Source of the DNA: Rugalucina vietnamica
Lineage: Eukaryota; Mollusca; Bivalvia; Lucinida; Lucinidae
Direction: 5' to 3'
DNA: 64,000 bases
Assembly: GCA_964017185.1 (NCBI GenBank)
Contig: OZ024873.1
Span: 45,804,760 to 45,868,759, forward strand
Shown: positions 1 to 12,800 of the stretch, in pieces
Position numbering within the stretch: position 1 is the first letter of the stretch
Layout of the letters: each line of letters begins with the position of its first letter
Notes under the pieces: model-generated
What the model was told of the DNA's origin: nothing
What the model saw: the letters and a program-made list of their open reading frames with translations, nothing else
The model's database searches: none
Made by a program: the position numbers and the translations under genes

Positions 1-559
1 CAGTATACCCCCCGCAAAATTATCTGAAGCTGGCCAATAACTTCCTAAATCAAACATGCAGAAAATTTGCCAAAGATATTTTTTCAGCATTATAATTCTT
101 CATGTACATCCTCAGCATGCCAGTCACATCTATATGATATTAAAAGTATATAGTGAAAGCTTGAGATTGATTTCACTGTATGCACTATGATCATTGTTTA
201 TCATGAGAAATGGTAAAAAATTGACTAAGTTAAATAAAGCTGTAAATTTGTCAAAAATTAACTTTTCAGCATGAAAATTATTCATGCACATCTAAAATAT
301 ATCTGGAACAAATCTACAAAGAATTAAAAAGAAACACTGAAAGCCCTAAGAGGAGTTGATTTCACAAAGTATGCACTATCCATCATTATTGTAGACATAC
401 AATGGTCAAGAAATAACTATGTTGAATAAGAGCTGTCGCAGGACAGCGTGCTCGACTGCTTCTGACCTTTGTCAAGCATAAGGCCAAACCCGACCAGTAA
501 CCCAAAGCATTATGCTCACATCTTTTTGCCTTGATGCAATAAGGCAAAATCACAACCAT

Positions 560-2215
560 GAAAGTTAACTATAACTACCTAAGATTTAAAGGTCTCACTC
601 ATATTGTGAAAGAAGTATGTTCATATACCAACTGAGTGCCAAGACACAAGGCAAAATCACTGAACCATGAAAAAAGGTCACACTGACCTATAAGTATTGC
701 AGGGTCAAAGGTCTAGTGATACTTACTCATAATGTGAAAGAAAAATGATCATATACCCATTCATTGTTGAGATATAAAGCAAAATCACTGAACCATGAAA
801 TTAGGTCATATTGACCTATAAGTATGTTTGGGTTAAAGGTGTGGTCATACTCATACATAATCAGAAAGAAGTATGAAAAAATACCAACTGAGTGTTGAGA
901 TATAAGGCAAAATCACTGAACCATGAAATTAGGTCACAGTGACCCAGGACTACTTTATGGTCAAAGGTCTTGTCATACTCATACATATCGTGAAAGAAGT
1001 ATGTTCATATACCAATTGAGTGCCGAGATATAAAGGAAAATCACTGAACCGTGAAATTAGGTCATATTGACCTTTAGGGTCAAAGGTCTTGTCATACGCA
1101 AACATAGTGTGAAAGAAGTTTGTTCATAAACCACTTGAGTGCCGAGATATAAGGCAAAGTCACTGAACCATGAAATTAGGTCACAGTGACCTATAAGTAT
1201 ATTTGGGTCAAAGGTCTGGTCATACTTACTCATAATCTGAAAAAAGTATGAAAATATACTAATTGAGTGTCAAGATATAAGGCAAAATCACTGAACCGTG
1301 AAATTAGGTCACAGTGACCTAGGACTACTTCAGGGTCAAAGGTCTTGTCATACGCAAACATACTTTGAAAGAAGTTTGTTCATAAACCATTTGAGTACCG
1401 AGATATAAGGCAAAAATCACTGAAGCGTGAAATTAGGTCACAGTGACCTGTAAGTATATTGGGGTCAAAGGTCAGGTCATACTCACTCATAATCTGAAAA
1501 AAGTATGAAAATATACTTATCGAGTGTCAAGATATAAGGCAAAATCACTGAACCATGAAATTAGGTCACAGTGACCTAGGACTACTTCAGGGTCAAAGGT
1601 CTTGTCATACGCAAACATACTTTGAAAGAAGTTTGTTCATAAACCATTTGAGTACCGAGATATAAGGCAAAAATCACTGAAGCGTGAAATTAGGTCACAG
1701 TGACCTGTAAGTATATTGGGGTCAAAGGTCAGGTCATACTCACTCATAATCTGAAAAAAGTATGAAAATATACTTATCGAGTGTCAAGATATAAGGCAAA
1801 ATCACTGAACCGTGAAATTAGGTCACAGTGACCTAGGACTACTTCAGGGTCAAAGGTCTTGTCATACGCAAACATACTTTGAAAGAAGTTTGTTCATAAA
1901 CCATTTGAGTACCGAGATATAAGGCAAAATCACTGAACCGTGAAATTAGGTCACAGTGACCTATAAGTATATTGGGGTCAAAAGTCTGGTCATACTCACT
2001 CATAATCTGAAAAAAGTATGAAAATATACTAATTGAGTGTCAAGATATAAGGCAAAATCACTGAACCGTGAAATTAGGTCACAGTGACCTATAAGTATAT
2101 TGGGGTCAAAGGCCTGGTCATACTAACTCATAATCTGAAAGAAGTAAGAAAATATACTAATTGAGTGTCAAGATATAAGGCAAAATCACTGAACCATGGA
2201 AAGTAGGTCAACCGA
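560..2215 (+). repeat. 127 bp tandem array, about 13 monomers, with a roughly 256 bp dimeric higher-order unit
   Basis: GCAAAATCACTGAACC recurs about every 127 bp from 650 to 2180. Between 1320 and 2050 monomers alternate (ACGCAAACATACTTTG type against ACTCATAATCTGAAAA type), so the repeat unit there is a dimer. Almost every monomer carries the palindrome AGGTCA-nnn-TGACCT (for example 1178-1192, spacer CAG) and a direct repeat GGGTCAAAGGTC. Confidence 0.9.
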
Positions 2216-2309
2216 CCCTTACCGTCATGACACACAAGTCAGTGTCACAAAGTCAAAAGATGAATGACCAACCATCCTCCTAAGTTGTTTCTATTAAGAA
2301 ATAAAAAGA

Positions 2310-2990
2310 AAAAAAAATCGAAGAGTTCTAGATTTTGACCTCTAGCCCCGCCCCCTGACTCCGACCCAGAGGTCCGATGTCATGGAACCTTAAGTGTATG
2401 AAGTATGAATGCTTTATGATAAGTTGTTGTCAAGATATGCCTCCTTGTAAAAGTTACACAGCAGTACATCTATTTTTTAGTGTTCTAGTTTTTAACCTCC
2501 AGCCCCACCCCACAGGCATGGACCCAGGGGCCCGATGCCATGGAATGAAACTCAACCCTACAGGGTACCTATGGTCCGAGTATGAAAGCCCTCTGATAAA
2601 AAGTTTTCAAGATATAGACTTCTAGAATACTATATCACAGAAAAGCCATTATTATTAATGGTGTTCTAGATTTTAACCTCTAGCCCCACCCCCTGGCATG
2701 GGATCTGATGCCATGGAATGAAAGCTGACCCTACAGGGTGTCAATGGCCCGAGTATCAATGCTTTCTGATGAGTGGTTGTCAAGATATGGACTTCTAGAA
2801 AACTTTAACATAAGAATTGCCATTTTTGAAGGTGTTCTAGATTTTAACCTCCAGCCCCACCCCCTGGCCTGGACCCAGGGGCCCGATGCCATGGAATGAA
2901 AGCTAACCCTACAGGGTATCTATGGTCCAAGTATGAATGCTTTCTGATGAGTGGTTGTCAAGATATGGACTTCTAGAAAACTTTAACGCA
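2310..2990 (+). repeat. Tandem array of 160-175 bp units
   Basis: Four copies of a unit with GTTCTAGATTTTAACCTC, CAGCCCCACCCC, GCCCGATGCCATGGAATG and GTTGTCAAGATATGGACTTC. Units begin near 2322, 2480, 2660 and 2830. It belongs to the element at 426-3094. Confidence 0.85.
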
Positions 2991-3254
2991 AGTGTGACGC
3001 GCACGCGCACGGGAACGCGCACGGGAACGGGAACGGGAACGTGGACGACCGGGGTGACTGCAATAGCTCTATGCACTTCGTGCAGTCGAGCTAAAAATGA
3101 TGTAAATTTGTCTAAAATCACTTTTTCAGTATTATGATTATTCATGCACATCTTCAATATGTGTGGAACATGTCTGCAAAGTATTGAAAAGAAATACTGA
3201 AAGCCCTAGGAGGAGTTGATTTCACAAAGTATGCACTACCAACCATTATTGTAT

Positions 3255-4376
3255 AATATAGCAAAAGTGAGCAAAGCTCACATACCCCCGGCGGTAGCCA
3301 TCAGAGGTCATACCACTTTGAGACAAAAAGCAGATTACAGAAAAAGGTATACATCTATTCATCTAGTGAATACCTAGGTGTACTGTACGCTTCTACAAAG
3401 ATAGAACATGAAGGTATCTTCTGGTGCAGATTTGTTTAAAATTTAAGAAAATCATAAAAACAAAGTTCACACAATCAGAGAGAAAGAAAAATGAATAAAT
3501 AAAGGGACTGATACGCAGGAGATGGCTGATTCTTTCTTACACAATACAACTTACCATTCCCAATGTTTGTACTTAATTTCACCTTCCAAAGTCAAACAGT
3601 TTCTGAGAAATTTTTGACAGAAATTTTAATGTTCATTAAACAGGAGTGACAGATGGAAAAATACAAAGTGGAAAAAGAATGGAAAATAAATACTGGCCCT
3701 CTGATTTTCTCTTACACAATACATTTGGACATTGTCTAGATGTATACAAAATTTGAAGAAGCTGGCATAAATAGGAGCTGAGAAATCTGTGACAGAAATT
3801 TCAATCAGAGAGAAAGAAAAATTGATAAATAAAGGGACTGATAAGCAGGAGATGGCTGATTCTTTCTTACACAATACAACTTACCATACCCAATGTTTGT
3901 ATCAAATTTCATCATCCTATGTCGAGCAATTCCTGCGAATTTTTTGACAGAAATTTCCCTATTCACTATACAGGAGTGACAGATGGAAAAACTACAAAGT
4001 GGAAAAAGAATGGAAAAACAAATACTGGCCATCTGATTTTCTCTTACACAATACACTTGGACACTGTATACATGTATACAAAATTTGAAGAAGCTGGCAT
4101 AAATAGGAGCTGAGAAATCTGTGACAGAAATTTCAATCAGAGAGAAAGAAAAATGGACAAATAAAGGGACTGATAAGCAGGAGATGGCTGATTCTTTCTT
4201 ACACAATACAACTTACTATACCCAATGTTTGTACCAAATTTCATTATCCTATGTCAAGCAGTTCCAGAGAAATCTTTGACAGAAAAAAAGTTTACACACA
4301 CACACACACACAAACATCTTCACAGAAAAGACAAAAACTATATACCCCCTATATACTTCGTATATGCCGGGGGTAT
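3255..4376 (+). mobile_element. Inserted tandem-core element with 330 bp units
   Basis: It splits element H between ...CCATTATTGTATA and TAAGCAATGGT, which are contiguous in another H unit at 4556-4580. Left end ATACCCCCGGC (near 3281), right end GCCGGGGGTAT, inverted. Three copies of a 330 bp unit start near 3477, 3806 and 4137 (GACTGATAAGCAGGAGATGG marker). A CA microsatellite (4295-4316) and a hairpin with a TTCG loop (4340-4376) close it. Confidence 0.65.
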
Positions 4377-5220
4377 AATAAGCAATGGTAAAAAATGGCT
4401 ATGTTAAAAAATGCTGTAAATTTGTCAAAAATTAATTTTTCAGTATTATAATTCTTTATGCACATCTTCAATATGTGTGGAACATGTCTGCAAAGTATTG
4501 AAAAGAAATACTGAAAGCCCTAGGAGGAGTTGATTTCACAAACTATGAACTACCAACCATTATTGTATATAAGCAATGGTCAAAAAATGGCTATGTTGAA
4601 AAATGCTGTAAATTTGTCAAAAATTATTTTTTCAGCATTATAATTCTTTATGCACATCTTCAATTTGTGTGGAACATGTCTGCAAAGTATTGAAAAGAAA
4701 TACTGAAAGCCCTAGGAGGAGTTGATTTCACAAACTATGCACTACCAACCATTGTTGAATATGGCAATTATCAAAAATTGGCTAAGTTCAAAATGCTGTA
4801 AATTTGTCAAAATTCATTTTTTCAGCATAATACTTCTTCATGCATATCTTCAATATCTCTGGCACATATCTGCAAAGTATCAAAAGAGAATATTGAAAGC
4901 TGTAGGAGGAGTTGATTTCACAAAGTATGCACTATTAGCACTATTGCAAACATTCTATGTATAGGTTTAAAAAGTCCCATAACTCTTGCAAAACTGACCC
5001 TTTGGCCCCTAAATTCATATCACACATGTGTTGTCTAATGGTGCAGGTGTGTTGAAAATTTGAAGAACATAGAGCAAAAACTACTTAAGTTATTCAGCAA
5101 AGATGTCAAAATGTTGACGGAATGACGGAATCACGGAATTACGGAATCACGGAATCACGGAATCACGGACAGGCTGAAAACAGTATACCCCCCTAAAACT
5201 TCGTTTTGCGGGGGGTATAA

Positions 5221-5594
5221 TAACAACGACGAGACAATTTCAATGAGTACTAACAACATAGGTTGTTATGAAAAGTAAACAAAATTATCCTTAATTATCA
5301 CCAAATACATCTCATTATCTAGTGCTTTGTTCACCTGTAAAAATTTGTTACTGCAAAGCATGTAGATTTCATGAACTGAAATGAGTTCATGCTATTTATA
5401 GCTAACTGGCAGGTTTTATACACATACAGCAAATCATGTCAATTTCGGAAGTTAATATAAAAAAACTGTCAAAATAATTAACCTCGAGGAACTGGTTTGA
5501 TCTGTTTTTCATCAGTTTGGTCCTGTTTTAAAGCAAATATTAGGATTTATTAAAACTGAATGAGCCAATCAGGAGACAGGATTTTCTTCAGTCA
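5221..5594. other. Unassigned intronic or flanking sequence
   Basis: AT-rich DNA between two mobile elements. No gene, repeat or RNA feature recognised. Confidence 0.5.
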
Positions 5595-6046
5595 TATAAC
5601 AAACACATATATTGCCCCGGGGTGGGGGCATATGAGCCTTTGGGTCCAATTTTTTTTCAGAATCATTAATATTCAGTCTACCTACTACCAATTTCCTACA
5701 AGATTTTCACCTCAAATGACTTTTTAAAAGTTTTCCCCATTCAAATGCATTGGTGCCCTATGTTGACCTTGTCGTAAAATAGGTCAAGGTCATCACAGTG
5801 TCATGATTTATATATACATTGTAGTACTTTAGCCATCAATGCTTCATGCCAAGTTTCATTGAAATCAGTCTATTGGTTCCAGAGAAGAAGATTTTTGAAG
5901 GGTTTTTACCATATATGGACATGGCGGCTATCTTGGTCATGTGACCTAGATTATTTATATACACATTGATTCCCCCATTCTATAGATGCTGCACATAAAA
6001 TTTGGCCAAGCAGTTTCAAAGGAGATGTTTGAATATTATGGTAATA

Positions 6047-6711
6047 CACTGAGGGGCACTTCTAACGCAACACTTACCTTTTTGGACATAACTCAAAAAT
6101 CGTTTAACCGATCTTCATGAAATTATCAACAAATTAAGTTCATCTATTTTTGTTTACTTACTGTAATTTTCACAAAAATCGGTGGACTATAATGCAATAA
6201 ATTGGATGTTTATATAATATGACTGAAAAACAAAAAGTCACAAAATCCCAGTTGAACTGATAACTAATTGCAAGTTATTCTGATATCACAGCAGTGAAGT
6301 GTATCATAGTCAGTTAATATCCCGTGTGTCCCGAATGGAACTGGACGACACAGGGACACCTCCTGCTCATGGACAAAACATCATACCAAACCCATGTGGG
6401 ATCTTTCTCCACCCCTCTACAAGGATCTACTTCAGTTACTGCAAATTTCTTGATACAACACGGTGTTTCCGCATACGCCTGTTTTTTAAACGCATCCCAG
6501 AGATGACCAATAACGCTAAATTTCTTGGAATAAACATGTCATATTTTTTTATTGCTTGGAAACTTATTTGCAAGCTCGTGGGGTTGGGTATGGGATATGA
6601 GCTGGATATGATACTTTTCTGAGACGCCGATGTGATACTATTAAATTCTTCAATGGAGTGGCTTTTTTGCGACTTTTCATTTTTGTGTTGCGTTAGAAGT
6701 GCCCCTCAGTG
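6047..6711. mobile_element. 665 bp DNA transposon with 27 bp perfect TIRs and TA target duplication
   Basis: Positions 6047-6073 and 6685-6711 are exact inverted copies (outer bases CACTGAGGGGCACTTC). Both sides carry TA, as for Tc1/mariner-type insertions. The host P1 sequence reads through without it. The internal open frames do not resemble a transposase convincingly, so it is treated as non-autonomous. Confidence 0.85.
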
Positions 6712-7342
6712 TATACATGTATAATACCCCGGGGTGTGAGCAGATGAGCCCCTTGGGTCCAATTTTTTTTCCAAATCATTAGTATTCAGTCCTACTGCCC
6801 ATTGCCTGCAAGACTTTCACTATAAATGACATTTTAAAAGTTTTCCCCATTCAAATGCATTGGCATCCTATGTTGACCTTGCCGTAAAATATGTCAAGGT
6901 CATCACAGGATCATGATTTATATATACATTGTAGTACTTGAGTCATCAATACTTCCTGCCAAGTTTCAATGAAATCGGTCCACTGGTTCCGTAGAAGAAG
7001 ATTTTTGAAAGGTTTTTACCATATATGGGCATGGCAGCCATCTTGGTCATGTGACCTGGATTATTTATATATACATTGGTAAAACCTTCCTATTGATGCT
7101 TCACATAAAATTTGGCTTTCATTGGCCAAGCGGTTTCAGAGAAGACGATGTTTGAATATTATGGAGATATAAATGTATATTGCCCCGGTGTGGGGGCATA
7201 TGAGTCCCTGGGGTCCAATTTTTTCAGAATCATTAATATTCAGTCCTACTGACCATTTCCTGCAAGACTTTCACTTTAAATCACATTTTAAAAGTTTTCC
7301 CCATTCAAATGCATTGGCTACCTATGTTGACCTTGCCATAAA

Positions 7343-9113
7343 TTAAAACAATGTTTTCTGAGGAAAACTATGTCCCCCCAACCGTTTAGTAATTGAAGTG
7401 TAGTTACCTTGTGATATGAAGTTTTTCTAGGGAAGACACCATGTAAGGTGTGATAGTTTAAACTTGTTTTGGACCCTGTCTAAAATTGGGTCACAATCAC
7501 CAAATTCTTATAAACTCTGAACCTCCTCACAACAATGCTTCTGAGCAAGTTTGGTCAAAATCCATCAATTAGTTTACAAGATATCGTATCGGAAAAACTA
7601 ATTTCAACAGTTTTTATGGACCCGTGACCTTGGAAATTAGGTCAAGGTCATCAAAATCTAATCAACTTTGAGCCTCCTCCAAACAATGCTTCTGTGCAAG
7701 TTTGGTCAAAATCCATCAACTGGTTTACAAGATATTGCAGTGAAAAGACTAATTTCAACATTTTTTTATGGACTCGTGACCATGAAAATTAGGTCAAGGT
7801 CACCGAAATCTAATCAACTCTGAGCCTTCTTGCAACAATGCTTCTGTGCAAGTTTGGTCAAAATCCATCAATTGGTTTACAAGTTATCGAGTTGGAAAGA
7901 TTAATTTCAACATTTTTTATGGACTCGTGACCTTGAAAATTAGGTCAAGATCACCAAAATCTAATCAACTCTGAGCCTCCTCCCAACAATGCTTCTGTGC
8001 AAGTTTGGTCAAAATCCGTCAATTGATTTACAAGATACTGCGTTGGAAAGACTAATTTCAACATTTTTTATGGACTTGTGACCTTGAAAATTAGGTCAAG
8101 GTCACCAAAATCTAGCTGACTCTGCGCCTTCTCGCAACAATGCTTCTGTACAAGTTTGGTCAAAATCCATCCATTCGTTTACAAGTTATCGCGTTGGAAA
8201 GACTAATTTTAACATTTTTTATGGACTTGTGACCTTGATTATTAGGTCAAGGTCACCAAAATATAATCAACTCTGAGCCTCCTCCCAACAATGCTTCTGT
8301 GCAAGTTTGGTCAAAATCCATTGATTGGTTTACAAGATACTGCATTGGAAAGACTAATTTCAACATTTTTTATGGACTCGTGACCTTGAAAATTAGATCA
8401 AGGTCACCAAAATCTAATCAACTCTGAGCCTTCTTGCAACAATGCTTCTGTGCAAGTTTGGTCAAAATCCATCTATTGGTTTACAAGTTATCGCGTTGGA
8501 AAGACTAATTTCAACATTTTTTATGGACTCGTGACCTTGAAAATTCGGTCAAGGTCACCAAAATCTAATCAACTCTGAGCCTCCTCCCAACAATGCTTCT
8601 GTGCAAGTTTGGTCAAAATCCATCAATAGGTTTACAAGATATTGCATTGGAAAGACTAATTTCAACAGTTTTTATGGACTCGTGACCTTGAAAATTAGGT
8701 CAAGGTCACCGAAATCTAATCAACTCTGAGCCTCCTCCCAACAATGCCCTTGTGCAAGTTTAGTCAAAATCCATTCATTTGTTCAGAAGATATCGCGTCG
8801 GAAAACCTAATTTGATCAGTTTTCATAGGCTGGTGACCTTGAAAATTAGGTCAAGGTCACCAAAATCTAATCAACTCTGAGCCTCCTCCCAACAATGCTC
8901 TTGTGCAAGTTTGCTCAAAATCCATTCATTTGTTCAGAAGATATCGCGTCAGAAAACCTAATTTGATCAGTTTTCATGGGCTGGTGACCTTGAAAATGAG
9001 GTCAAGGTCACCAAAATCTAATCAACTCTTTCCCCCCTCCCAACCATGTATCTATGCAAGTTTGGTCAAAATCCATCCACTGGTTCAAAAGATATCGCGT
9101 AAGAAAGAAGCTA

Positions 9114-9159
<46 letters not shown>

Positions 9160-9207
9160 AACCGCACCAAAAACAATATGTCCCCCACCTTCGGTTGGGG
9201 GGACATA
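7343..9207 (+). mobile_element. Tandem-core element with TATGTCCCCC ends inserted in P1
   Basis: Left end near 7369-7385 (ATGTCCCCCCAACCG) is the reverse complement of the right end (CGGTTGGGGGGACAT, 9191-9206). The right end folds with TATGTCCCCCACC upstream into a hairpin with a TTCG loop. Inside are ten 151 bp units and a GACGCC microsatellite (9115-9160). Host P1 reads ...GACCTTGCCATAAA then ATAGGTCAAGGTCATC across it. Confidence 0.75.
7490..9105 (+). repeat. 151 bp tandem array, about 10 copies
   Basis: CAACTCTGAGCC recurs about every 151 bp (7664 to 9025). Each unit has CAATGCTTCTGTGCAAGTTT, TATGGACTCGTGACCTTG and AGGTCAAGGTCACC. GTGACCTTGA and TCAAGGTCAC form a short inverted repeat in each unit. 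Confidence 0.9.
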
Positions 9208-9771
9208 AATAGGTCAAGGTCATCACAGGGTCATGATTTATATATACATTGTAGTACTTGAGTTCCTTATGCTACATGCCAAGTTTCAAGAACCTAGGCC
9301 TTTGGGTTCTGGAGAAGAAGATTTTTTAAAGGTTTTTACAATATATGGGCGTGGTGGCCATCTTGGTCATGTGACCTCGATTATTTATATATACATTGAT
9401 TCCACCTTCCTATAGATGCTTCATTTAAAATTTGGCTTTGATTGGCCAAGCGGTTTCAGAGAAGAAGATCTTTGAAAATGGTGGACGATGATGGACGGAC
9501 GACGGATCATGGCCATCCTATAAGCTCACCTTGTGAGCCTAACAGCTCAGGTTAGAAATGCTCTGAGGATAATTTGTTTGTTGTTTTAGTGTGTTTTGGG
9601 TTTATCATTCCAAAAATCAATTATTTTTCTGTCATTCCAAGAGTGAGCCCTTCCTGGATACTTTAGCAGTATATTTAAGAAGTCCAAGTGGTGTTTGAAC
9701 ACATACCGGACAATTTACCACTAAACCATTCACAGGCTCAAATATGAAGGTGAAAATACAAAACTTTATAC

Positions 9772-9885
9772 CTGTCCAACCAGCACCAAGACACAAACAT
9801 TTGTAGTCCCCAAGAAGATCTACACATATGCCGTGTTGACAAGGATCATCTGCACACTCATCAATTTCTTCTCCACAGAAAAGAC
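9772..9885 (-). CDS. SVEP1: SVEP1-like exon 17: calcium-binding-type EGF domain
   Basis: Residues 1145-1182, phase 1-1, 114 bp. It completes the preceding EGF with LFC, then [20 protein letters not shown] and [13 protein letters not shown]. The DxDEC-like start and the aromatic after GD suit a calcium-binding EGF. The last cysteine must come from the next exon, which is not in the window. Donor GTATAA. Confidence 0.9.
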
Positions 9886-12800
9886 CTGCAAAAATACACA
9901 ACACCATGAGGAAACTGCTTTCAAAGTACAGGATGCATGTACAGTCAATAGACATAATTGTTCGTCACTTTCGAAAACTCCATAGACTTCAATGTATTTT
10001 CACATTTACAATAAAAATTATCCTGCCTCTTCTGGTCGACACATTTTTTATGATTTTGGTGTCATTGGAAAGTTAGATAAATAAAGCAATAAACAAAGGT
10101 CATTTGGTGAAGTTTCGACTTTTCACTTTTGAAATACAAAAGTTTAAATTTTAGCGAAATTTTGAAAAAGACACTTTCCCATTGACGTCAATGGTGACGT
10201 TGCCCAAAAATTGCCAAAAAAATTCTTGCGACTTTTTAAAAATTTGTAGCTTGAAAATGCATGCATGGAATTTTTAATGAAAAAACCTTTGTTTATTGCG
10301 TTATTCATTTACCTTTCAAATGACACCAAAAACAATAAAAAGTGTTGACCAGGAGAAGCAGGATACTTTTTCTTGCAAACATGAAAATACATTGAAGTCT
10401 ATGGAGTTTTCCGAAGGTGACGAACAATTATGTCTATTGACTGTAGCTCAGGTGAGCTAATAAAGCAATAAATCCCCACTGTTTGGTTATGTATGGTGAA
10501 TGTCTGGAGTTGTTATTATGAAGGATATGAGTTTGAGAGCATATTTAGTTATCCCACAAGCGACAACATTTGCCATTATCTGTGTTATGCCCTTAGATCA
10601 TAGAGCTATTGATATTCTAAGCTGTTTTTCCCATAGTTTATGTAACTAAAATAACTTGATAAGCGACAACATGTCAAGTTGTATGACAATACATGAGCCG
10701 CCTCGTGGGAAAACCAACAATGTGGTTTCCGAACAGGTCTAACACAAACCGGCCTGTACAAGCACGGAAAAGAGCTAGAAGCTTGAAATTGCGGGTTTAA
10801 GTAGAAGAGGAATTGTACTATCCGAGTAGCAAAAACAAAGGCGCTGATCAGCTTCGCGGTTACCGCGAAGCTGATCTGCGTCTTTGTTTTCGCATATGCA
10901 GACTGATGGTTTTCCCATGAGGCGGCTCAGATCTTATTTCCTCTAATATCATTGCACTAACCTTTGTAGCCCTTGGCACATTCACATTCAATGCCAAACA
11001 GTTTAGAAATACATGTACCACCATTTTCACAAGGCTCGCCAAAACACTCGTCTATCAGCAATTCTGACCGCTGCTCTCCGCTAAATGGGTCATCACCTTC
11101 ATCATTCTGTGGGCTGTCTGATTGCACAACTGCAATAAGCAGATAATATCATCAGGAAAACATTTCTGTGTAATATATACCCCTCTCATACCCCACTTTT
11201 ATATAGCAAAACTGGGGTATGCAGGGTATACCTATTTTTCTTATTTTTGCTCCAAAACATAGATTGTGGGTACTTGTTAGAACTGCCTTTTTTGCTCCAA
11301 AACATAGATTGTGGGTACTCATTAGAACCGCCTCACCGAGGCGGATCTAATATGTACCCACAGTCTATGTTTGGATCAAAAATAAGAAAAATAAAAAAAA
11401 AATCTACTGCAATTTTTCTGTTCTTACAACTTAAGAAAAACCTGTATATTATATGGGCATGTTTTCGTAATGGATGATGTCCCTGAATCCTATACAGCCT
11501 AATCTTTTGTTGAAAAGGTTTTATTGGTAAGAAAGCGATATTGTTTCTGATTACCAAACCTTTCGACTAAAAACTTTACTGACTACTTATTTAAGAGGTA
11601 CCCCACTTAGACCCCAATTGTTATGACACCCAATAAATAGACTGTTTAATAAAATTCATTGTTTTAACTGTGTTAAGATTTATAACTTCCGAACTCAGAA
11701 AACTAGGACAAATACTTTTGGTATCCAAAGACTCAAGGTTTTTTTTCTCAACATTTTTTTTTTACATTTTTTAACTTTTTTCCCAAAAGAATGAGCGCTT
11801 CCTCCAATCTTATTTCAGTCAAATGTATTATATAAGACTAGTTACCTTCACAATCTGTTATGTTTGTAGCTGCTGTTGTCAGAGTGTCAGCTCCGTGGGG
11901 GCACTTGTAACAGGAATTCTTGCCCTCCTCAGGTTGGTAAGTGCCCAGGGGGCAGGGATAACAGGGCACAAACCCTGACATAGAGGCATAACCTACTGGA
12001 CATTTTTCTGAAAAAAAATAAAATAAAATCAAACTGAATTAGTCTGGATTTAACTGTATGATTTGATGCTTTATGTCCCAGTTGACAGCTATGGTCATTT
12101 CAGGACTGCAAAGAATGAAAAGAATGATAGACATACCGGTACTGCAATCAGCAGGCGCCTATATAAAACCTTCACAGACCCTAACAGGAGACTAAGCATG
12201 TGCACTTCTGTTTTTTCTTCTAGACATCTGAGCTGTCTCATGACAAAAACAACAATCTGCATATGCGAAAACAAAGGCGCAGATCAGCTTCGCAGTAGCT
12301 GCGAAGCTGATCAGCACCTTTGTTTTCGCTACACAGATAGTACAATTCCTCTACTTTCTAAATCCAAAATTTCCAGTCTCTAGCCATCTTCTGTGCTTGT
12401 ACAGCCCGGTTAGTGACGAGCATGTTTGGAAACCACATTGTTGGTTTTCCCACGAGGTGGCTCATCTATTGTCTAGTGATGAGGGAATGCCTATACAGTT
12501 CTCGTAATTTGGTTGGGAAATACCCTGTGAAACTATTGCATCCAGAAGGTGACAGTCAAACCATTGATAAATACTGCTGCAGGAATTACTGATAAGGTTT
12601 TTCGATAATCAATATTTACACCAAGGCCACTATTAGAATAAGAACCACCATGGCACCTTTATGTTCATGTATTATTATTCAAATCTGATACAAACCTTTA
12701 CAGTCACTGAGCTCCATCGCACCTCTTCTTTTGGTAGTAAATCTCTCAAGGCATCTCTTACAGAACAACTGTCCATATTCATCTTGATAGTGACCAATCT

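Larger units (their letters stand above)
426..3094 (+). mobile_element. Inserted tandem-core element with two satellite-like arrays
   Basis: It interrupts element H: host sequence ...CTATGTTGAA resumes as AAATGATGTAAATTTG at 3095. The left end has a GCTGTCGCAGGACAGC hairpin and GCTCGACTGC; the right end has GCAGTCGAGC, an inverted match. Inside are a 127 bp array (about 560-2215), a second array of 160-175 bp units (2310-2990), a CGCACG/GGGAAC microsatellite (2996-3045) and a terminal hairpin with a TTCG-containing loop (3060-3094). Confidence 0.65.
4..5220 (+). mobile_element. Tandem-core element H with 16 bp perfect terminal inverted repeats, host of two insertions
   Basis: The left end at 4-19 (TATACCCCCCGCAAAA) is the exact reverse complement of the right end at 5205-5220. 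The core is a 180-195 bp unit containing GCTGTAAATTTGTC and GGAGTTGATTTCACAAA; units are seen at 60-420, 3095-3254 and 4377-4960. A GGAATCAC microsatellite (5117-5168) and a terminal hairpin with a TTCG loop (5183-5220) follow. Two other elements (426-3094 and 3255-4376) interrupt it, and the host sequence reads continuously across both. The layout fits bivalve pearl elements and Helentron-type non-autonomous elements (established description); membership is inferred. Confidence 0.7.
5595..9556 (+). mobile_element. Pearl-like element P1, 5'-truncated, carrying two insertions
   Basis: Contains two to three units of a roughly 457 bp core (markers GCCCCGGGGTGGGGGC, TTGACCTTG, GGCGGCCATCTTGGTCATG, ATTGGCCAAGCGGTTTCAGA), an ACGG-type microsatellite near 9485-9505 and the right end ATAAGCTCACCTTGTGAG, then GCTCAGGT (9520-9552). 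It is interrupted at 6045 by a TIR element and at about 7343 by a tandem-core element; host sequence continues across both. Confidence 0.7.

Noticed and set aside
560-2215. CRISPR-like array
   Set aside because: Units are 127 bp contiguous repeats without unique spacers, in eukaryotic DNA; it is a satellite-type tandem array.
6299-6622. Transposase gene inside the 665 bp TIR element
   Set aside because: The frame is short, overlaps a second frame of similar length, and shows no convincing transposase motif.
12243-12383. Similar short peptides (CEN-AD-QL type) encoded in many places on both strands
   Set aside because: They are translations of the MITE family B palindrome, open by chance because the same sequence recurs. 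They have no start context, splice sites or protein features.
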